NCBI RefSeq assembly: GCF_001642795.1
Contig: NZ_LKEH01000017.1
Coordinates: forward strand, 158,824-211,376
Source of the DNA: Pseudomonas viridiflava
GTDB lineage: Bacteria > Pseudomonadota > Gammaproteobacteria > Pseudomonadales > Pseudomonadaceae
Direction of reading: 5' to 3'
Length of the DNA stretch: 52,553 nt
Shown here in pieces: positions 43,493 to 52,450 of this stretch. Below the pieces are notes generated by a model. It had not been told where the DNA came from. It did no database searches and was given only the letters and a program-made list of their open reading frames with translations. Position 1 is the first letter of the stretch; each line of letters starts with the position of its first letter. The position numbers and the translations under genes are program-made.

Positions 43493-44584
43493 TCACTCCC
43501 CCGCTTGGGCAGGTGTTGCGGCAACGTTGACCAGGTCGCCATCGTTCAGAAAACCGGCGCCCTGCACCGCGACCCTGTCTCCTGCGGCAATGCCGGACCG
43601 AATCTCGACATGGCTGTCCTGCCGCCGCCCCACCGTCACCGCCTGCAGGCTGATGCGGTTATCGCCGAGCAGTACCGGCACGTAGCTGCGGCCATCGCGA
43701 ATCACCGCGCTGGCCGCCGGGACGATCACCGCAGGACGTTCGGCCAGGCTCACCTTGCCGATGGCGTACATGCCGGCACGCGCAGTGCTGCCGGGATCGA
43801 TGTCAGCATAGGCCAGGCCAAGCCGGGTCTGGCTGTCCAGACTGGGGGCCAACTCGCGGATGCTGGCGGACGCGGACGTGCCGTCAGGCAATTGGAGGTC
43901 GATGTGCTGACCCGACTGCACCTGAGCCATTTGTGCCGCATTCAGCTCGCCGCGCCACTCCAGACGGCCTTGGCGAATCAGACGAAATAACTCCTGTCCA
44001 TTACCGTAAACAGCGCCAGTTGTGGCGCTGCGTGCGCTGATCACGCCATCGTCAGGCGCAATGACTCTGGCATAGCGCAATTGCAACTGCGTGCTGGTCA
44101 ATTGAGCTCGAGTGACATCGGCCTGGGTTTCATACTGAAGCACGTCCTGATCGCTCATGCCGCCCGTGCCTTTCAACAGCAATGCACGCTTGCGGTTGGC
44201 ATCGGCCTGTAGCCAGTTGGCCTTGAGTCGCGCTTCATCGGCGCTCAACAGATCGGCATCGAAGGTGGCGAGCAACTGCCCGCGCTTCACACGATCCCCC
44301 ACGTTGACGCGCAAGTCCGTCAGCCTGAGATTGGCAACCTGAGCGCCGATGACGGCCTCTTCCCAGGGTGCAACCGAGCCACTGGCTTCGATGATCGTGG
44401 GCCAGCGAGTGTCGACTGCTGCGGCGACGGTCACGGTCAGCGCCGGAGCAGGCTGGTGGGTTGACGGGGTCGCTTCGGTCGGGCGCATATACAGCACACC
44501 GCCGGTGATCAGCATCGCGCACGGCACGATCAGGCTCAGTGACCGCCGGCCGAAAAGTGAGGCCAGGATCGATAACTTATTCAT
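43493..44584 (-). CDS. RND efflux periplasmic adaptor (membrane fusion protein)
   Basis: A 363-residue HlyD/AcrA-type adaptor. An N-terminal membrane anchor (SLIVPCAMLITGGVLYM) is followed by a lipoyl half (GSVAPWEEAVIGAQVANLRL), a helical hairpin, and beta-barrel domains with VIAPDDGVISARSATTGAVY. It joins the pump to the outer-membrane channel. It overlaps the upstream OMF gene by eight bases. Confidence 0.93.
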   Translation of the reverse strand: MNKLSILASLFGRRSLSLIVPCAMLITGGVLYMRPTEATPSTHQPAPALTVTVAAAVDTRWPTIIEASGSVAPWEEAVIGAQVANLRLTDLRVNVGDRVKRGQLLATFDADLLSADEARLKANWLQADANRKRALLLKGTGGMSDQDVLQYETQADVTRAQLTSTQLQLRYARVIAPDDGVISARSATTGAVYGNGQELFRLIRQGRLEWRGELNAAQMAQVQSGQHIDLQLPDGTSASASIRELAPSLDSQTRLGLAYADIDPGSTARAGMYAIGKVSLAERPAVIVPAASAVIRDGRSYVPVLLGDNRISLQAVTVGRRQDSHVEIRSGIAAGDRVAVQGAGFLNDGDLVNVAATPAQAGE

Positions 44585-46088
44585 GAGAGGTGGTGTCCGG
44601 GGTCAAGGTGATAGCAGCGCCCGTGGCTTTGACGAGCGCGATCCAGGCTTGTCCCTGATCGCGCCGGGCGGAGATTTCTGCGTCCTGTGCCGAGGCGAAC
44701 TGTCGGCGGCTGTCTTCCAGCTCGAACAGGCTGATCGCTCCGGCTTTCCATTGGTCGTTACTGACAGTGAACGTGGTATGGGCGGCATCGACACCCTCCC
44801 GGGTCGAGGTCACCCGCGCTGCTGCCGAGGCCTGCTCGGCCAGCGCGTTCTCCACGTCCTCGGCCGTGGTGCGAACCGTGGCCTGCAAATTGGCAGTGGC
44901 ACGCGTGTAACGAGCCTGGGCACTCCTGACATTTGCCGCCCCCGCCCCGCCATCGAAGAGCGGACCGGTCAGGCTCGGGCCAATGGACCAGGTGTTGAAA
45001 TCGAGGCTTGAGCCTGCCGCGCGAATCCATTGTCCGCTCAGGGCCGCCGCCAGATCGATACGCGGCAATCGGTCAGCGCGGGCCACTGCGATATCGGCCC
45101 AGGCTGCTGCCGCCTCTCTTTCGGCTGAAACAACGTCGGGGTGCGATGCCAGAACCGTGGCAGGCAGCTCGGGCAGCGCACGGGGTGCACGCGGCATGAA
45201 CACTTGATCTACGCCGGGTCCCGCCTGCGTGATACCGACATGCCGACGCACGACATCTGAACTCTGGCCAGTCAACGCCACCAGCGCATTGACCTGACGG
45301 GCACATTGATCGACCTGGGTCGCCAGGCTGGTGCGCGAACTTGCCAGGCCTGTGAGGATGCGTGCCTCATCAACCGAGCTGGCAAGCCCGGTGTTCAGAC
45401 GCAGTCGGGTCAGCGCCAGTGTTTTCTCCCGCGAGGCGATATCGTCGAGCCATACGCGCCGTGAGTTCTCGCAGGCACGCAGCGACAGCACGTCGTTCGC
45501 GACATCGGCAGCCAGTGTGAGACGCGTTGAAGCGGCATCTGCTGTGCGGGCGCCCAGGTGATCCCGGGCCGCTTCCACCGACTGACTGATCCGACCGAAC
45601 AAGTCAAGTTCCCAGATGAACGCTGGCCCTGCCGAGGCCGAGTTACTCAGCATCGTCACGCCTGACGGAATCGGCGAGGTGTTACGACTCTTTGTCCGGG
45701 TAACGTTGGCGTCCAGGTCAACGGCAGGCATCGTGGCAGCCCCTTTGACGCCCAGGTCAGCTCTGGCTTCTTCAACCCGGCTCAACGCCTGGATCAGGGT
45801 CGGGTTGTCGGCAAACGCCGCCTTGGTCAGAGCGTCGATGGCGTCATCGTGAAGAAGATGCCACCACGAAGTCTCCACGCCTGCACGTTGGTTTTCAGGC
45901 TGGCCATGCTGTGCGGTCCAGGCGGTTTGCGCCCTCAGCGGAGGTGTCACATAGGCTGGCTGCAAGGCACACCCGCCTGACACCAGCATCGCCATGCCCA
46001 GTGCATACGTCGACAGTGGCCAGTACCATGGATCAGCGGACGAGCGTCGTCCGCGCTGGCTCGCGCCACATAAAATTCTGGAAGTCAT
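44577..46088 (-). CDS. RND efflux outer-membrane channel lipoprotein (NodT/OprM type)
   Basis: About 503 residues. A long N-terminus leads to the lipobox LVSGGC, so the channel is probably lipid-anchored. Two OEP repeats follow; conserved stretches include FIWELDLFGRISQSVEAARD and IGPSLTGPLFDGGAGAANVR, hallmarks of NodT/OprM channels. The ATG at 46088 is favoured over a GTG at 46112, though no clear ribosome site precedes either. First gene of the tripartite efflux set, 92 bases after the nitroreductase stop. Confidence 0.9.
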   Translation of the reverse strand: MTSRILCGASQRGRRSSADPWYWPLSTYALGMAMLVSGGCALQPAYVTPPLRAQTAWTAQHGQPENQRAGVETSWWHLLHDDAIDALTKAAFADNPTLIQALSRVEEARADLGVKGAATMPAVDLDANVTRTKSRNTSPIPSGVTMLSNSASAGPAFIWELDLFGRISQSVEAARDHLGARTADAASTRLTLAADVANDVLSLRACENSRRVWLDDIASREKTLALTRLRLNTGLASSVDEARILTGLASSRTSLATQVDQCARQVNALVALTGQSSDVVRRHVGITQAGPGVDQVFMPRAPRALPELPATVLASHPDVVSAEREAAAAWADIAVARADRLPRIDLAAALSGQWIRAAGSSLDFNTWSIGPSLTGPLFDGGAGAANVRSAQARYTRATANLQATVRTTAEDVENALAEQASAAARVTSTREGVDAAHTTFTVSNDQWKAGAISLFELEDSRRQFASAQDAEISARRDQGQAWIALVKATGAAITLTPDTTSHE

Positions 46089-46180
46089 TTGAGTAACCGA
46101 ACGTAAAGGCACATCAAGCCGTCAGCGGCACGCGCAATGCTTGCCACACCGATCCGGCAACGGTCGAAACGCGTGCGCGT

Positions 46181-46909
46181 TCAATGTGAAACGACGAGTT
46201 CCGATACCGGGTTGCGCCAACGCGTCTCGATCCTGGCGTCGTCCGACCGATAGCCGAGTGCGATGACCAGCGGAATCACGGCGCCACGTGGGATGTTCAG
46301 GAGTCTGGCAACCTGTGAGGCGGAAAAGCCTTCCATGGGGCAGGTGTCGATACCTTTTGCGGCGGCACCGAGCATCAGGGTCTGTGCCGCGAAGATGGCA
46401 TTGCGTGCCGCCCATTGACGACCACCCAAATGGCCTATGGGAATCAGGGAAAGCGTCGGACGAAGGAGCGCTGCAAAAGCGACAAAGGGCGACCACAGCG
46501 CGCAAGAGCCGATTCCAAGAATCTTCTGGAACATGCCGATTTGCTTGCGGTAATAAGCTTTGGAGTTTTCCTCCAGTCCTGTTGAGCCTTCGACATGCTC
46601 AAGCTGTGCATTGGCGGTACGCAGGCCCAGTGCGGGGCTTGCGACCACCACGATGAGTTCGGCTGCCGTTGCAGCGGCTTTCTGCCCGTTACAGGCCTCC
46701 GCCATGTTGGCTTTCAACACAGGGTCGCGAATCCAGTGCAACTGGTAAGGCTGCATGTTACCGCTGGAAGGTGCAAAAGCCGCTTCCGCCAGCAGAGCCT
46801 GCACGTCACTTTCGGCAACAGGGGTGGCGTTGAATTTCCGGATGGCTCGACGAAAGCGATTCGCGGCCTGAAAGGTTTCCCACGCAAGTACGGGATCAGG
46901 TGTGTTCAT
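46181..46909 (-). CDS. Nitroreductase-family protein
   Basis: About 242 residues. The start of the fold shows the FMN-contacting RFRRAIRKFNATPV and the AAFAPSSGNMQPYQLHWI segment. The C-terminal MEGFSASQVARLLNIPRGAV and IPLVIALGYRSD are also typical of oxygen-insensitive nitroreductases, which reduce nitroaromatics or quinones using NAD(P)H. The ATG at 46909 gives the family-like start; a longer frame to 46948 is less likely. It is divergent from a TetR gene and may be co-transcribed with the efflux genes. Confidence 0.9.
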   Translation of the reverse strand: MNTPDPVLAWETFQAANRFRRAIRKFNATPVAESDVQALLAEAAFAPSSGNMQPYQLHWIRDPVLKANMAEACNGQKAAATAAELIVVVASPALGLRTANAQLEHVEGSTGLEENSKAYYRKQIGMFQKILGIGSCALWSPFVAFAALLRPTLSLIPIGHLGGRQWAARNAIFAAQTLMLGAAAKGIDTCPMEGFSASQVARLLNIPRGAVIPLVIALGYRSDDARIETRWRNPVSELVVSH

Positions 46910-46959
46910 GATTCGATTCTCGGTACGTGAAGAACGTTGTGTTTTCACGACTCAAATCG

Positions 46960-46986
46960 TAAGTTAATACTTAGTTTTTAAAAACT
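46960..46986. promoter_or_regulatory. Overlapping palindromes, candidate TetR operator
   Basis: TAAGTTAATACTTA (46960-46973) is an inverted repeat TAAGT/ACTTA around TAAT. It is followed directly by AGTTTTTAAAAACT (46973-46986), a perfect 14-base palindrome. They lie in the 95-base gap between the divergent nitroreductase and TetR genes, where such a repressor usually binds. Confidence 0.6.
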
Positions 46987-47004
46987 CATGTTCCGGAGCG
47001 CCCC

Positions 47005-47643
47005 ATGAGCAAAAGCCGAACATCCGTCAAACCCAGAAAAACACCGGCTCAGGCGCGCTCTCGTGCGACCGTTGACGCGATAATTCAAGCAACGACTTAC
47101 ATTTTGACCAAAGTCGGCTGGGATGGCCTCACCACTAATGCGATTGCCGAACGTGCGGGTGTCAACATCGGCTCGCTGTATCAGTTCTTTCCGAACAAGG
47201 AGGCGATTATTGCCGAGTTGCAACGACGACACGTTGCCGCCACGCGCACCGATCTGGTGGACGTATTGCAAGACCTGCCAGAGTCGCCCACGCTTCGAGG
47301 TGCCCTGACCATGATCGTCGAGATGCTCGTCGCCGAGCATCGCGTTGCACCTGCCGTGCACAAGGCCATTCATGAGGAACTGCCACTGACGGTGCGACGA
47401 TTGGATACCGATAGAGATACGCTGCAACGGCGCTTTGCAGAAGTGCTGACGCCGCTCATGAAGAATGTGCCCGACCCGGACCTGTCAATCTATCTGATGG
47501 GCGTTGCAGCCCACGCAATCATCCACACCGTCACCGCCGACCGGCCTGCACTCCTCGCACGACCCGACTTCGTTCCAGAAGTGGTTACCCTGATTGAAAA
47601 CTATCTGCACAGGCCCGCCCCTGAACCAGGCGCCGATGGCTGA
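47005..47643 (+). CDS. TetR-family transcriptional regulator
   Basis: A 212-residue TetR-type repressor. The helix-turn-helix reads LTTNAIAERAGVNIGSLYQFFPNKEAIIAE, typical of the family, after a basic N-terminus rich in Ser and Lys. The larger C-terminal part is the ligand-binding domain. It is divergent from nitroreductase and, by position, probably controls that gene and the efflux operon in response to a toxic ligand. GGAG precedes the ATG. Confidence 0.92.
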   Translation: MSKSRTSVKPRKTPAQARSRATVDAIIQATTYILTKVGWDGLTTNAIAERAGVNIGSLYQFFPNKEAIIAELQRRHVAATRTDLVDVLQDLPESPTLRGALTMIVEMLVAEHRVAPAVHKAIHEELPLTVRRLDTDRDTLQRRFAEVLTPLMKNVPDPDLSIYLMGVAAHAIIHTVTADRPALLARPDFVPEVVTLIENYLHRPAPEPGADG

Positions 47644-47743
47644 AGATCGGGCCAGGTCACGTTGCGCCGCCGCGACACGGAAACGACAGCGTCACCTCCA
47701 CACTCATCTGCAACTGAAGCTCACCCCTCGAGAACTGATTGTG

Positions 47744-48523
47744 ATGAAAAGACTGTCCGTATCCGCCATCGCCGCCCTCACCTTTCCCATGTTGCCTTTC
47801 GAGGCTGCGTTCGCCGAGCAGTCGAGCCTGAGCCTTGGTCTTGGCGCAGCCATCAACGAAAGCCCTTATGCCGGAGCGGGTACGCAGGTCAATCCGCTGC
47901 CGCTGATCAAGTACGACAGCGACAGCTTTTTTCTGCACGGCATAACCGGCGGCTATCATCTGGTGGATACCGGCGTATTTTCCCTGGATGCCATCGTGTC
48001 TCTGAACATGGACGGCATTGATCGCGATGACTTCGGTCGCCGTGAGTTGGCCAGAAATGGCATCGACCGCGATCTGCTGGAGGACCGCGACAATGGCTTC
48101 GACGCCGGTCTTGCAGCCAGTCTGCGGGGCAGCGGCGGGCAACTCGAGCTGGTCGCGAAATCAGACATCAGCGGTACCAGCGATGGCTACTCGATGAACC
48201 TTGAATACGCGTATCCGATCCGTTGGGGCGAAACGCGCTTCAAGCCTCATATCGGCGCCACGCACATGTCCGCCAATCTGGTCGATTACTACTTCGGCAC
48301 CCTGAGCAAGGAACAGGAGCGCGGCATAACACGCTACCGGCCAGGGAGCGCCAACGTTTCCTACATTGGTCTGGGCTTCTCTCAACCCATCGGCAAACAG
48401 TGGGAAGTGTCCGGCAATATCCGCTACACCAGCCTCCCTGACGAACTTGCCGACAGCCCGCTGGTGGAGGATGGAACCAACAGCTCGACATCAATGTTCA
48501 TCGGTATTTCACGCAAGTTCTGA
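47744..48523 (+). CDS. MipA/OmpV-family outer-membrane protein
   Basis: A 259-residue exported protein. The signal peptide (MKRLSVSAIAALTFPMLPFE, then AAFA) leads into a beta-barrel of the MipA/OmpV type with LGLGAAINESPYAGAGTQVN, PLPLIKYDSDSFFLHGITGG and a C-terminal Phe (GISRKF). MipA proteins scaffold cell-wall enzymes, and other members are porin-like. The ATG at 47744 is chosen for the signal peptide. The two-component genes follow closely on the same strand, which suggests stress-controlled expression. Confidence 0.88.
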   Translation: MKRLSVSAIAALTFPMLPFEAAFAEQSSLSLGLGAAINESPYAGAGTQVNPLPLIKYDSDSFFLHGITGGYHLVDTGVFSLDAIVSLNMDGIDRDDFGRRELARNGIDRDLLEDRDNGFDAGLAASLRGSGGQLELVAKSDISGTSDGYSMNLEYAYPIRWGETRFKPHIGATHMSANLVDYYFGTLSKEQERGITRYRPGSANVSYIGLGFSQPIGKQWEVSGNIRYTSLPDELADSPLVEDGTNSSTSMFIGISRKF

Positions 48524-48571
48524 TGCCTGTCAGACTGAATCATCAACGATACAGCAGAGTTCCAGCCCCTC

Positions 48572-49273
48572 ATGATCGAGCGTTCACTGAGCGTGTTAAT
48601 CGTCGAAGACAATCTGGCCCTGGCGGCCAACATGTTCGATTACCTGGAGGCCTGCGGACACACGCCCGATGCAGCGCCTGACGGCAAGGCCGCCATGCGC
48701 CTGCTGCTGGAGAACACCTACGATGTGATCGTGCTGGACTGGATGATGCCTCGCATGGGCGGCATCGCACTGCTGCACCACCTTCGTCATGAGATGGGTA
48801 GCTCAATTCCGGTGATGCTGCTGACGGCCAAAGATCAGTTGGAAGACAAACTGGAAGGCTTCGAATCCGGGGCGGACGATTACATCGTCAAGCCTCTGGC
48901 ACTGCCTGAACTTGAAATCCGTCTACGGGTGCTGGCGGCGCGCAGTCAGCCACGTGCCAATGTGCGACAGACGCTGGAGGTAGGCGATCTGAGGTTCGAT
49001 CTGGGCACGCAGACCATCACGCGAGCGGGAAAGCAGTTGCCCTTCTCGCCCATAAGACGAACCCTCTTGGAGGTGCTGATGCGCAACTCGCCCGACGTTG
49101 TCACGCGGCCCCAGCTTGAGGCGCTGGTGTGGGGAGATCGAGTGCCGGACGGCGATCTGCTGCGCTCGCACATGCATTTGCTCAGAAGGACCATCGACAG
49201 CGATTGCGCGGCCGGGAACCGGCTGTTGCACACGGTATCGGGTGTCGGCTTTCGTCTGTGCGTGCTTTCATGA
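48572..49273 (+). CDS. OmpR-family response regulator
   Basis: A 233-residue response regulator. The receiver domain (1-120) has acidic residues in VLIVEDNLAL, the phosphoacceptor Asp in VIVLDWMMPRMGG and the Lys in YIVKPLALPELE. The C-terminal winged helix (about 135-230) ends with HTVSGVGFRL. It probably controls the upstream MipA gene. Its stop overlaps the kinase start (ATGA). Confidence 0.94.
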   Translation: MIERSLSVLIVEDNLALAANMFDYLEACGHTPDAAPDGKAAMRLLLENTYDVIVLDWMMPRMGGIALLHHLRHEMGSSIPVMLLTAKDQLEDKLEGFESGADDYIVKPLALPELEIRLRVLAARSQPRANVRQTLEVGDLRFDLGTQTITRAGKQLPFSPIRRTLLEVLMRNSPDVVTRPQLEALVWGDRVPDGDLLRSHMHLLRRTIDSDCAAGNRLLHTVSGVGFRLCVLS

Positions 49274-50595
49274 CCGACTTCTTCGGCAGCCGCGGCAGCC
49301 TGCACCGGCTGATCAGTCTGATTCTGGTCGGTTTCGGTCTGCTGATGACGGCCGGTCTGGCGACTCAAGCCTCCATGAGTCAGGACCTCATCGACCATCC
49401 AGTCTGGAAAGAGCTGCTGGAAACCGCGACGCAAAGCGCGCTGAAGTCACCTTCGCCGCCCGCTGCACAGGACATGGGCAGAATCAGGGTCTGGACACTC
49501 ACGAGCGGCCGGCCTGCACCTGACATGCCTGCAGAACTCACTGCGCTTGCGCCGGGTTTTTACAGCGAAGGCGATCTGGACAACGGCCTCTGGTTTCCCG
49601 GCGATTCGGATTATGCCGTACTGGTCACAGCGCTCGAATCCGGACGCATGATCGCCGCCATCGACATCAGCGATCTGGAGCACCAGCAGAACAGGATTGC
49701 GCTGATCGGGGCCCTGTACCTGCTATTGAATCTGGTGCTAATCATTTGTGCGATTGCCTGGCTGTACGTGCGCATGCGTCGCCCGGTTCAGGAACTGGCC
49801 CATCGCATGAAACAACTTGATCCGGAACGACCTGCGCAGCGCCTGCCGGTGCACTACGTTCAGCAAGAACTTCAGGAGATCGCCAGCGGCATCAATGCGC
49901 ATCTGGAGCGGGTCGAGCAATTCATGGCACGCGAGCGCAGCCTGCTGGATCAGGCCAGCCATGAATTCCGCACGCCGATTGCCGTGATCAGCGGCGCGCT
50001 GGATGTGCTGGACCGGCAAACGCTGCCAGCCACTGCCACGCCGCCTTTGCAACGCATGCGCGCCACGGTGGAAAACCTCACGGAGATCATGGTCGCCCTG
50101 CTCTTTCTTTCCCGCGAGCCGAAGGTCGCCAAGGCGGACGACCCCATCGAACTGGACCGCCTGTTGCCCGCGCTGGTCAAGGATCATGAACACCTGCTGG
50201 ACGGTAAACCGGTCCGGTTCTCCATCCACATCCATGAAACCCTGACCGTGCCCGCCCCGGAAGCCATGCTGCGCATCGCTATTGGCAACCTGCTGCGCAA
50301 TGCCGCCGAGAACACCTACGACGGCACCATTGCAGTAAGGCTCAAGGACGGCATTGTCAGCGTGACCGATTCAGGCGAGGGCTTCGACACGGCCGAAGCG
50401 TCCCGGCGCTACCTGACCATGGTCAGACAGTCGACCAAAGCGGGGACCGGAAAAGGATTGGGGTTATTCCTGGTGCGACGTATCTGTGATCGTTTTCACT
50501 GGCGCCTGACCCTGGAATCGATGCCGACGCTGGGTACCTGCGCCCGCCTGGACTTCAGCCCATTGCCTGAAATCGGCGAAAAAACGCACGCTTAA
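49270..50595 (+). CDS. Sensor histidine kinase
   Basis: About 441 residues. A membrane helix near the N-terminus, a periplasmic segment (about 35-135), and a second membrane helix (IGALYLLLNLVLIICAIAWL) followed by HAMP-like sequence. The dimerisation helix carries the phosphoacceptor His in QASHEFRTPIAVISG; the ATPase has the N box (IGNLLRNAAENTYDG), G1 (DSGEGFD) and GTGKGLGLFLVRRI. It pairs with the preceding response regulator. The start at 49270 overlaps the regulator stop. Confidence 0.94.
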   Translation: MTDFFGSRGSLHRLISLILVGFGLLMTAGLATQASMSQDLIDHPVWKELLETATQSALKSPSPPAAQDMGRIRVWTLTSGRPAPDMPAELTALAPGFYSEGDLDNGLWFPGDSDYAVLVTALESGRMIAAIDISDLEHQQNRIALIGALYLLLNLVLIICAIAWLYVRMRRPVQELAHRMKQLDPERPAQRLPVHYVQQELQEIASGINAHLERVEQFMARERSLLDQASHEFRTPIAVISGALDVLDRQTLPATATPPLQRMRATVENLTEIMVALLFLSREPKVAKADDPIELDRLLPALVKDHEHLLDGKPVRFSIHIHETLTVPAPEAMLRIAIGNLLRNAAENTYDGTIAVRLKDGIVSVTDSGEGFDTAEASRRYLTMVRQSTKAGTGKGLGLFLVRRICDRFHWRLTLESMPTLGTCARLDFSPLPEIGEKTHA

Positions 50596-50611
50596 TGGTT
50601 GCAATCCGGAC

Positions 50612-52159
50612 TCATGCCAAGGCGTCGGTGCCGGACGTATCAAAGGTGGTCGCGAAGCACACCTGATTACGACCAAGATGCTTGGCTTCGTAAAGTGAAT
50701 TATCGGCGGACTTGAGCATGGCCTGCGGCGTCATGCCGGCTGCGTTGTCTACCGTCATGGCGCCGATGCTGACAGTGACCGCTCCCGTGGCGTTTCCCGC
50801 ATGCTCGATGTGAAGCGACTCCAGCTGGCTGCGGATCTCCTGGGCGATGCGCATGGCACCCTCGCGGTCAGTGTTGGGCAGCAGAGCGGTGAACTCTTCC
50901 CCGCCATAACGAACCGCCAGGTCCTGCGGCCGCCGGACCGCCGCCTGCAGGGCACCCGCAACCGCCTTGATGCAGGCATCGCCCGCAGGATGACCGTAAA
51001 GATCGTTGTAGGACTTGAAGTGATCGATATCCAGCATGAGCAGGCTGATTCGGGTTCTGCTCTTCTGCGCCCGTTCAAGCTCGACGGGCAACAGCTCATC
51101 CAGGCTTCTTCTGTTGAGCAGTCCGGTCAGACTGTCTTCAGCCGCCATTTTCTGCAGGATAACTTGAGTGCCTTCCAGCTGCGTTTGCAGGGCGTGACCG
51201 ATCCTTATCTGTCGCATGAGCGCGTACGCAAAGACCAGAATCCCGAGGGTGACCAGACTGACAAAGGCCAGAGAGGTATACAGCTGATGATGCCAGGGCG
51301 TCAGAATTCCATCCTTCGACATGCCGGCCTGAACCACCAGAGGATAGTGATCGATACTCACGTATCCGTTGATTCTTTCCATGTTATCGATCACGGATTT
51401 GATATGCGCAATACCTGATCTGGCATAGGGCAAGTGATCCATGAACACATTCCCCTTCGCGACACTTGCACCGATAAGGTTTTCGAAGAAAGGTCGACGC
51501 GTGAGAATTGTGCCGTCATCAAGTGAGATCAGGAAAATGCCGTTGTCGTCCAGATGGAAGCCCGCGTAATACTGGTTGAAGTACTCAATGGACATCGTGA
51601 CCAGAAATACGCCCGCAAAACTGCCGTCGGGGTTATTGATTCGCCTGGAAAGAGGCACGACATAATCACCGGTCGAGCGACTCTTGACGACCTTGCTGAC
51701 ATGCATCTCCCGGTCGCCGGGATGAGCCCTGTGGTAGATGAAATAATCCCGGTCCGCGTTGTTGGCTGACACAGGAATCGAATCCTTGTCGGTAAGCAGC
51801 CAGTTTCCATCCTTGTCGTACACGAAGAAGCCATGAATCTGCGGCATCAGGTCCGAGCGCTTCTTGAAGACAGTACGCAGCCGCTCCTTGTCCATGGAAT
51901 CGATCCCATACCACTCGATTCGCTCGAGTACACCGGCGGAAACCGCATCGATTTCCCTGACCGCATCCTCTGCATGCTGGGCGGCGGCTCGCGCCAGGTT
52001 GGCGACATTGCCCTCACCTTCACGAATGTGCTGGTCGTAACTTTGCCAACTCACCCAGACGAATACGGAGAGAATTGAAACGATCACAATCACAACGAAA
52101 CACGCGACCAGTCTTTTGACTGTCGAATGACGTTGCGCAGAAACATCAGGCATCGACAT
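50612..52159 (-). CDS. Membrane diguanylate cyclase with periplasmic Cache-like sensor
   Basis: About 515 residues. A membrane helix (ACFVVIVIVSILSVFVWVSW), a periplasmic double-Cache-like sensor (about 40-290; FFVYDKDGNWLLTDKDSI, SRRINNPDGSFAGVFLVTMS), a second helix and then a GGDEF domain from about 340. The active site is GGEEF, and RPQD lies five residues before it, an intact inhibitory I-site. It should make cyclic di-GMP in response to a periplasmic ligand. The ATG at 52159 is preferred; a long frame to 52447 continues into repeat sequence. Confidence 0.93.
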   Translation of the reverse strand: MSMPDVSAQRHSTVKRLVACFVVIVIVSILSVFVWVSWQSYDQHIREGEGNVANLARAAAQHAEDAVREIDAVSAGVLERIEWYGIDSMDKERLRTVFKKRSDLMPQIHGFFVYDKDGNWLLTDKDSIPVSANNADRDYFIYHRAHPGDREMHVSKVVKSRSTGDYVVPLSRRINNPDGSFAGVFLVTMSIEYFNQYYAGFHLDDNGIFLISLDDGTILTRRPFFENLIGASVAKGNVFMDHLPYARSGIAHIKSVIDNMERINGYVSIDHYPLVVQAGMSKDGILTPWHHQLYTSLAFVSLVTLGILVFAYALMRQIRIGHALQTQLEGTQVILQKMAAEDSLTGLLNRRSLDELLPVELERAQKSRTRISLLMLDIDHFKSYNDLYGHPAGDACIKAVAGALQAAVRRPQDLAVRYGGEEFTALLPNTDREGAMRIAQEIRSQLESLHIEHAGNATGAVTVSIGAMTVDNAAGMTPQAMLKSADNSLYEAKHLGRNQVCFATTFDTSGTDALA

Positions 52160-52392
52160 AACGCATCCAGCGATATAGCCAGCACTGTTGATGCAACAGA
52201 TGACTTGCGTGCAATGAACATCCAAACGGCGAGACAACTGCCCGCTGAATATCCAAAACGACCAATCTGCCATGAACTGCCGTGACTGAAGAGCAGCATG
52301 TGGCATGGATCTTAGTAGTCGCTCGGGAATATAGCGAGATGATGTACATAACGCCGGAGCTTGGGCAAACATCTGCGCCACATTCGAGAGCG

Positions 52393-52450
52393 GACGCAGA
52401 GCGTCGCGGGCGGCATACCCACGCAGAGCACTCATCGTTATACACAAGTC
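52393..52450. repeat. Dispersed intergenic repeat copy
   Basis: GACGCAGAGCGTCGCGGGCG and the next 12 bases (to 52424) match 34219-34250 at 31 of 32 positions. The following CGTTATACACAAGTC is the reverse complement of part of 203-218. No gene is seen from 52160 to the window end at 52553. Confidence 0.75.
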
